Positions 44,888 through 48,435 of a DNA stretch of 48,435 nt are shown in pieces. Made by a program: the position numbers and the translations under genes. The stretch's first letter is position 1; the number at the start of each line of letters is the position of its first letter. The notes below the pieces were generated by a model, which searched no databases, was not told the origin of the DNA, and worked only from the letters and a program-made list of their open reading frames with translations. Where the stretch lies: contig CANHCR010000017.1 in NCBI GenBank assembly GCA_947459205.1, forward strand, positions 1 through 48,435, written 5' to 3'. The DNA is from Caryophanales bacterium (GTDB lineage: Bacteria > Bacillota > Bacilli > Paenibacillales > CANHCR01).

Positions 44888-45102
44888 ACAAAATCAATCC
44901 TTTCTACTCGTAGACTACTGAATTTATAAATATATACACACTATTTTATAATAATCATTTATTCAACGATTGCATAGTTACAAAGTGTCATATTTTTATC
45001 AAAATGCAATTTTCTCAGCAAAGTTGGATTTTTCATTACGGCCTCGACTGTTGCACTCAACTGTTGATTCAAATCAGTTTGTATCATCGCTCGTTTTACT
45101 TT

Positions 45103-45506
45103 GCATGACAAACGGACTGGCGCGAAATGTTCATCACAGCCAATCGGAGGAGGTTCCCGTCCTCAGTTGTATGCGATATTGCCTGAAAACTTCATCTTGT
45201 GCAACTGCCTGAAGATCGGTTCGTGGCCATATCCAGCGTCCATGGTGGCGAATGCCAACTTGAAATCTGGATTTCGTTGTTGAACTGCTTGAGTAACGGG
45301 ATGACTGCCTTGACGTCGTTCATGTTAGCGGAAGAGAGTATCGCGCCCAAGATATACTGGTGCTTTGTGCTAAATCACGCGCGAGTAGGAATGACGCTTC
45401 GGACGGCGAACCAGGTCTTTAAACGTCGGAATCCGCTCGATGATGCGTGCGAATAACGAGTACAGCATGGCGACATGGTCGTTGCGGATCGGAGCACCTG
45501 ACAAAC
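45103..45506 (-). pseudogene. Transposase relic
   Basis: On the minus strand three frames in succession give segments of a DDE transposase: GAPIRNDHVAMLYSLFARI and IPTFKDLVRRP, then KHQYILGAILSSANMNDVKA, then FATMDAGYGHEPIFRQLHK and IAYN-stop-GREPPPIGCDEHF. The order matches transposases of IS1182/IS4-like type that I recall; the exact family is uncertain. At least three frameshifts or stops and missing ends make it a decayed remnant. No terminal inverted repeats were found. Confidence 0.75.
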
Positions 45507-45542
45507 CAAAAAATCGCCTTACATTTTTTAAGGCGATTTCGT
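45507..45542. terminator. Rho-independent terminator of the ParDE-like unit
   Basis: The perfect stem AAATCGCCTT / AAGGCGATTT has A and T runs on both sides. Confidence 0.88.
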
Positions 45543-45589
45543 TGCAAGTTATGGATTCAATTGACTACCGTAATGAAAAATGCGCACGG

Positions 45590-45835
45590 TTAAATGGTGT
45601 CATTCTTGACGCGATAAATCAGTCTATAATTTTGATACGTGCGTTCTCTCACTTGCTCATCTTGAATTTCAGGAACCACTCGAACTAATTGCAGAAAATC
45701 AGGAATACGTTCAATTTGATCTACGATCTTGCGAACAAAGATTTTAGCATAATCCTCCGAATCCATTGCGATGAAATTCGCAATGTCATCCAGATCATCG
45801 ATAGCAAGTTGTGACCAGATCAGTTTGAGAGCCAC
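45590..45835 (-). CDS. RelE/ParE-family toxin, C-terminus lost to a frameshift
   Basis: An 81-aa toxin-like protein (LKLIWSQLAIDDLDDIANFI, FVRKIVDQIERIPDF, GTG start 45835, overlapping the antitoxin by 16 bases). It ends ...LIYRVKNDTI-stop. In the next frame the DNA continues TVRIFHYGSQLNP-stop (to 45549), which is the expected end of a ParE toxin (VRIFHGSR-like). A one-base loss in ATT TA(T) ACC would explain the shift. The last beta-strand and basic C-terminal residues are lost, so toxicity is doubtful. Confidence 0.75.
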   Translation of the reverse strand: MALKLIWSQLAIDDLDDIANFIAMDSEDYAKIFVRKIVDQIERIPDFLQLVRVVPEIQDEQVRERTYQNYRLIYRVKNDTI

Positions 45836-46005
45836 TTACCCAAACGCTTCTTGGCTGCTTCATGTTCGATTCCTTCTCCGGCATCTAATTGTTTCAGACC
45901 CGCTTCAATTTTCATTCGAACATACAACTCAGCCATGATTTCTTCCAGCGATACGTTTTCCGGCAAACTTTGAATCAGACGTACTACCTCTTCTCTCGGG
46001 CTCAT
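45820..46005 (-). CDS. Antitoxin of the ParDE/RelBE-like module
   Basis: A 61-aa protein: MSPREEVVRLIQSLPENVSLEEIMAELYVRMKIEAGLKQLDAGEGIEHEAAKKRLGKWLSN in short segments; the GLKQLDAGEGIEHEAAKKRL pattern is typical of antitoxins paired with RelE/ParE toxins. AGGAGA lies before ATG 46005; the upstream open frame from 46146 is rejected. It overlaps the toxin gene by 16 bases, so the pair forms an operon. It appears intact, unlike its toxin. Confidence 0.82.
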   Translation of the reverse strand: MSPREEVVRLIQSLPENVSLEEIMAELYVRMKIEAGLKQLDAGEGIEHEAAKKRLGKWLSN

Positions 46006-46171
46006 GGTAATCTCCTCCGAATCGGAAAAATAATAATCCTTAATTTTATTATACCTAATATTGAATGAGTTGGACTCGAAAAATTCACCTGATTTACAGC
46101 CTTCAAGTTCTCTTTTCCACACCCACGAGCCCCGTGAGCTTATCACTCCAAATGCATAACTTTTTTCGTTT

Positions 46172-46197
46172 GAAAAAAGCAGCCTCTCGGCTGCTTC
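46172..46197 (-). terminator. Rho-independent terminator behind the VapBC-like locus
   Basis: The perfect stem AAGCAGCC / GGCTGCTT with a four-base loop is followed by TTTT on the minus strand. Confidence 0.88.
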
Positions 46198-46198
46198 A

Positions 46199-46538
46199 TT
46201 ATAAAATGTCCTTCATTGACAGTTGATACTGCGTCTCGACAAACTTCATGTCTTGATCTCTCGACACAAGCGTAAACCCGTGTTCTATGGCAGTTGCAAT
46301 GATTAATGCATCTGGCGTTTTGAGTTTTCGCCCTTTGTTTCTCTGTTCTCTTCTCATCGTTCCCGCACGATTGGCGATAGCCGACGTAACTTCCAGGCAT
46401 CGAGAACTATTAAAAAGTTTGATTTGAACCTGCATCTCCTCGGAACGCAATCTGCTCACTACTTCGCATTCGGTAATCATCGAAAAATAGATCGGAATCT
46501 TCTGTTGAGCAGTTTCAAAAATAAAATCCACTAGTCAT
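46199..46538 (-). pseudogene. VapC-like PIN toxin, N-terminus missing and frameshifted
   Basis: The C-terminal 110 residues (DFIFETAQQKIPIYFSMITECEVVSR, then IANRAGTMRREQR, then LKTPDALIIATAIEHG, LVSRDQDM, VETQYQLSMKDIL) are a PIN domain toxin with the DA and D acidic motifs. The expected start is ATG 46538 overlapping the antitoxin stop, but it reads MTSGFYF-stop. The part carrying the first catalytic aspartate (DTN-like motif) is missing, so the protein lacks a key active-site residue. An alternative GTG at 46531 gives only a truncated product. Confidence 0.78.
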
Positions 46539-46539
46539 A

Positions 46540-46773
46540 TCAGTCCCAATCTTCTTCTCTATTTTTTTTGATATCCGCCATCAACTGATGACCTTGATCA
46601 GGTATTAATATGCCTGCCGATGCTATGATGTCATCAATACTATAATCATCCTCAACTTCAATCGTTTTCTTCTGAAAATCAACAACCACTTTGTTTCGAC
46701 TCATATTCATTTTCGAGAAAATACTCCACAACTGCGCATACGTCGCATCATCTAATTATTTAGAGATTGCCAT
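46540..46773 (-). pseudogene. VapB-like antitoxin with a stop at codon 6
   Basis: From ATG 46773 (AAAGGAGA before it) the gene reads MAISK then TAA, then the conserved rest (LDDATYAQLWSIFSKMNMSRNK, ending NREEDWD-stop). The paralogous remnant at 34934-35092 has AAA at this codon, so a single A-to-T change created the stop. Reinitiation at TTG 46731 could give 63 residues without the N-terminus. Confidence 0.83.
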
Positions 46774-46885
46774 GATAACATCTCCTTTCGGCGAGCTTTG
46801 TAAAGATTGATTCTACATTCATTATAAAATGTAAACTCAAGATTTAATATAAATACTTTTCGATAGAATTTGATATTTTTTACAT

Positions 46886-47305
46886 TCACTGAAGCCCTTC
46901 TTTTGCCCGACGCTCCGCAATCCATTCGAACGGGAACGAAATTTTCTTGGCCACCGATGACTTTGCATCGATCACGCGCCACACCGGAGTCAATTGTTCC
47001 TCTGGAACCCCTTGCAAAAATTGTTCATACGTAGCCTCCGCAACAATTCGCACAAACATGCCGGTTGTCACCGGACAAGTATGATCGGCGATATACTCAC
47101 GCGCCAAGTCACTGCGTATTTCCTTAAGCGAAACTGATTTTCCGTACGGAATGGCACGAATATAGTCCTCAAATATTTGCGGATTTGCAACAAGCATCCT
47201 ACTGTTTTCAGGAATATCAACAAACTTCTTATCCAATTTCTTCACATGATGGGGTTTACCATCAGTCAGTTTGTCATTCCAAGTCTTCATCTTTTTGTTC
47301 GCCAT
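46886..47305 (-). CDS. MGMT-family-like protein (alkyltransferase-like fold)
   Basis: A 139-aa protein. The pattern YIRAIPYGKSVSLKEIRSDLA, then CPVTTGMFVRIVAEA, then TPVWRVIDAKSSVAKKI resembles the MGMT/alkyltransferase-like family, but the canonical PCHRV active-site motif is absent: TCPVTTGM takes its place, keeping a cysteine before proline. Such proteins occur in Bacillales without assigned function. ATG 47305 follows AGGGAGGA. It is 13 bases downstream of the AraC regulator gene, so both are one operon. Confidence 0.75.
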   Translation of the reverse strand: MANKKMKTWNDKLTDGKPHHVKKLDKKFVDIPENSRMLVANPQIFEDYIRAIPYGKSVSLKEIRSDLAREYIADHTCPVTTGMFVRIVAEATYEQFLQGVPEEQLTPVWRVIDAKSSVAKKISFPFEWIAERRAKEGLQ

Positions 47306-47318
47306 GAACGAGTCCTCC

Positions 47319-48143
47319 CTAATTTAAAATCGGTATGTATATCACTAGTTTTTCTGCATCATAGGCTTCCATCAATGGGAAATCGGCAAGTTTCCATTGC
47401 TGTGGCAAAATGAATAAGGAATAGATTCCATCATAGACATCTGATAAGTCCAACAGATCGCCGCGAAACTCGAATCTTAATGTTTGAAAAGAGGGGATGC
47501 TTTTTGAATAGAGTGGTGGTTCTGCAAGCTGTTCGCCTGCATATTCAACCGCCAAATCAACACGCATCTCTGTCGGCGCAGTCCAATTCGGGTGATCAAG
47601 ATGCAACATCCATGTTTGACGAACATCACAATCAAGTTCCTGCTTCATTATCTCACGTAGAAACCAAGTCCACCCTTCATGAAGGTTATCATAAAGCCCT
47701 GTATACCTGTAAGTCAGCATGTTTAGCGGATGAAAAGTCATTTGAACAGGTCCGGACAACTCATATTCTTTTTGAAAATCCGACCACGTATTCGAACAAA
47801 ACGTCTTACATTCGATATGATGTTGCTTGCGAAATATACCTGGAGTCAGTTCAAATTCCTTCTTAAATGCTCGGGTAAAGCTTTCTTGGCTGTTGTAACT
47901 GACGCTCAGGGCAATATCTAAGACAGATTTTCTTGTATATACCAGTTGAAACGCCGCTCGATGAAGCTTATGTTTTCGCAAATAATCAGCTGGAGATATA
48001 CCAAATTGGGCTACGAACATACGATGAAAATGAAACTTCGAGATATGCACTCTTTTTGCCAATTCACCAAGGTCTTTGAAACGCTGGAACTCCGTTTCAA
48101 TGAGATAAGCAACCTCAGCCAATCGTTCGGAAATGGTTGTCAT
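47319..48143 (-). CDS. AraC-family regulator with GyrI-like effector domain
   Basis: A 274-aa regulator: two HTH motifs in the N-terminal AraC domain (LGELAKRVHISKFHFHRMFVAQFGISPADYLRKHKLHRAA; VLDIALSVSYNSQESFTRAFKKEFELTPG) and a C-terminal SOUL/GyrI-like effector domain (about 145-270; YRYTGLYDNLHEGWTWFLREI...). Start ATG 48143 follows GGTGG; ATG 48221 is upstream but unsupported. It is followed by the MGMT-like gene. Confidence 0.87.
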   Translation of the reverse strand: MTTISERLAEVAYLIETEFQRFKDLGELAKRVHISKFHFHRMFVAQFGISPADYLRKHKLHRAAFQLVYTRKSVLDIALSVSYNSQESFTRAFKKEFELTPGIFRKQHHIECKTFCSNTWSDFQKEYELSGPVQMTFHPLNMLTYRYTGLYDNLHEGWTWFLREIMKQELDCDVRQTWMLHLDHPNWTAPTEMRVDLAVEYAGEQLAEPPLYSKSIPSFQTLRFEFRGDLLDLSDVYDGIYSLFILPQQWKLADFPLMEAYDAEKLVIYIPILN

Positions 48144-48353
48144 TGATGGACCACCCACTAAAGCATTTATAATGATATGATAGCAAAATAAATCCATTCT
48201 TTTTTGACTTTTCTTGCTCATTCTTTGTATAAAAAAATTCGGATTCCTTGTAATTCTTCAATAAATCCATGATTTTTATACGTTATTTATGATACACATG
48301 AGCTTGTCATTCTTAACGAATAACTTTTTAACGGAAAAACCCGCAAAAATCAA

Positions 48354-48435
48354 TCACCATACCCACTCATCCAGGCATTGTTTTGCAATAAATTCGTTAA
48401 CTAATTTTTTAAAGTCGCTTCCCTTATTGCTTTCA
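48354..48435 (-). CDS. C-terminal end of a gene cut by the window edge
   Basis: Minus-strand frame reading ESNKGSDFKKLVNEF, then IAKQCLDEWVW, then stop at 48354. Only 26 residues are visible and I do not recognise the family. A 212-base gap separates it from the AraC gene start. Confidence 0.45.
   Translation of the reverse strand, partial: ESNKGSDFKKLVNEFIAKQCLDEWVW

Noticed and set aside
44888-45100. Promoter of the giant gene
   Set aside because: TATAAA-like and TTGAAT-like boxes exist in this AT-rich gap but none with a 16-18-base spacing, so no promoter is claimed.

Overview
The window comes from the chromosome of a spore-forming, Gram-positive Bacillales bacterium, most like Paenibacillaceae or a close relative. 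The signs are the yutD-lipA-lytH(yunA)-yunB group around a spore-cortex peptidase, a Gmad2-type lipoprotein, SLH and copper-amine-oxidase-like 'stalk' domains on surface proteins, futalosine-pathway MqnC, and strong AGGAGG-type ribosome binding sites. No rRNA, tRNA or CRISPR array was seen. The placement is inferred from gene content only.

Region 1 (1-9.95 kb) is housekeeping. The left edge holds the 5' end of a group IIC intron, on the minus strand, directly after the terminator of yutD. Then come yutD, lipA, lytH, yunB, a SpoU/TrmH-family RNA methyltransferase with a KtrA/TrkA-type K+ regulator, a Gmad2 lipoprotein, psd overlapping an Fsr-like MFS exporter, a membrane-anchored His-rich protein, and a class I/II aminotransferase.

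Region 2 (10-23 kb) is a five-gene minus-strand surface amylolytic cluster. It has two secreted GH13 alpha-amylases, a 1195-aa protein with no catalytic domain but two CBM26-like, two CBM25-like and several FN3 domains, a stalk-domain lipoprotein, and an SLH-anchored L-type lectin. Good cre (CcpA) sites lie before both amylase genes. Three of the proteins end in a stalk domain. Together they look like a cell-surface starch capture and degradation apparatus.

Region 3 (23-32.7 kb) is mixed: a lipoprotein, mqnC, a DUF418 membrane protein, a possible defence operon (NERD protein, phosphorothioate-DNA-type HNH endonuclease, AlkD-like protein), a VOC protein, a hisK-like pseudogene, HtpX, and small proteins, including an unlisted 43-codon frame with its own terminator.

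Region 4 (32.7-35.1 kb) has a CoA-disulfide reductase/rhodanese gene behind a cstR-type repressor gene that carries an internal deletion, although two ATACCC-N4-GGGTAT-type operators remain. Next to it is a collapsed toxin-antitoxin locus in which the antitoxin start is fused to the toxin end.

Region 5 (35.3-44.9 kb) is one 3187-aa secreted protein: a C-type-lectin-like domain, four successive groups of seven 'YDGxxIWLIP' repeats separated by InlB-type B repeats, a seven-repeat RCC1 group, and five FN3 domains. I read it as a chain of five seven-bladed beta-propellers. It is the most remarkable object in the window.

Region 6 (45.1-48.4 kb) is a graveyard of mobile and toxin-antitoxin genes (transposase relic, frameshifted ParE with intact antitoxin, decayed VapBC), then an AraC-type regulator with an MGMT-like gene, and the end of one more gene at the window edge.
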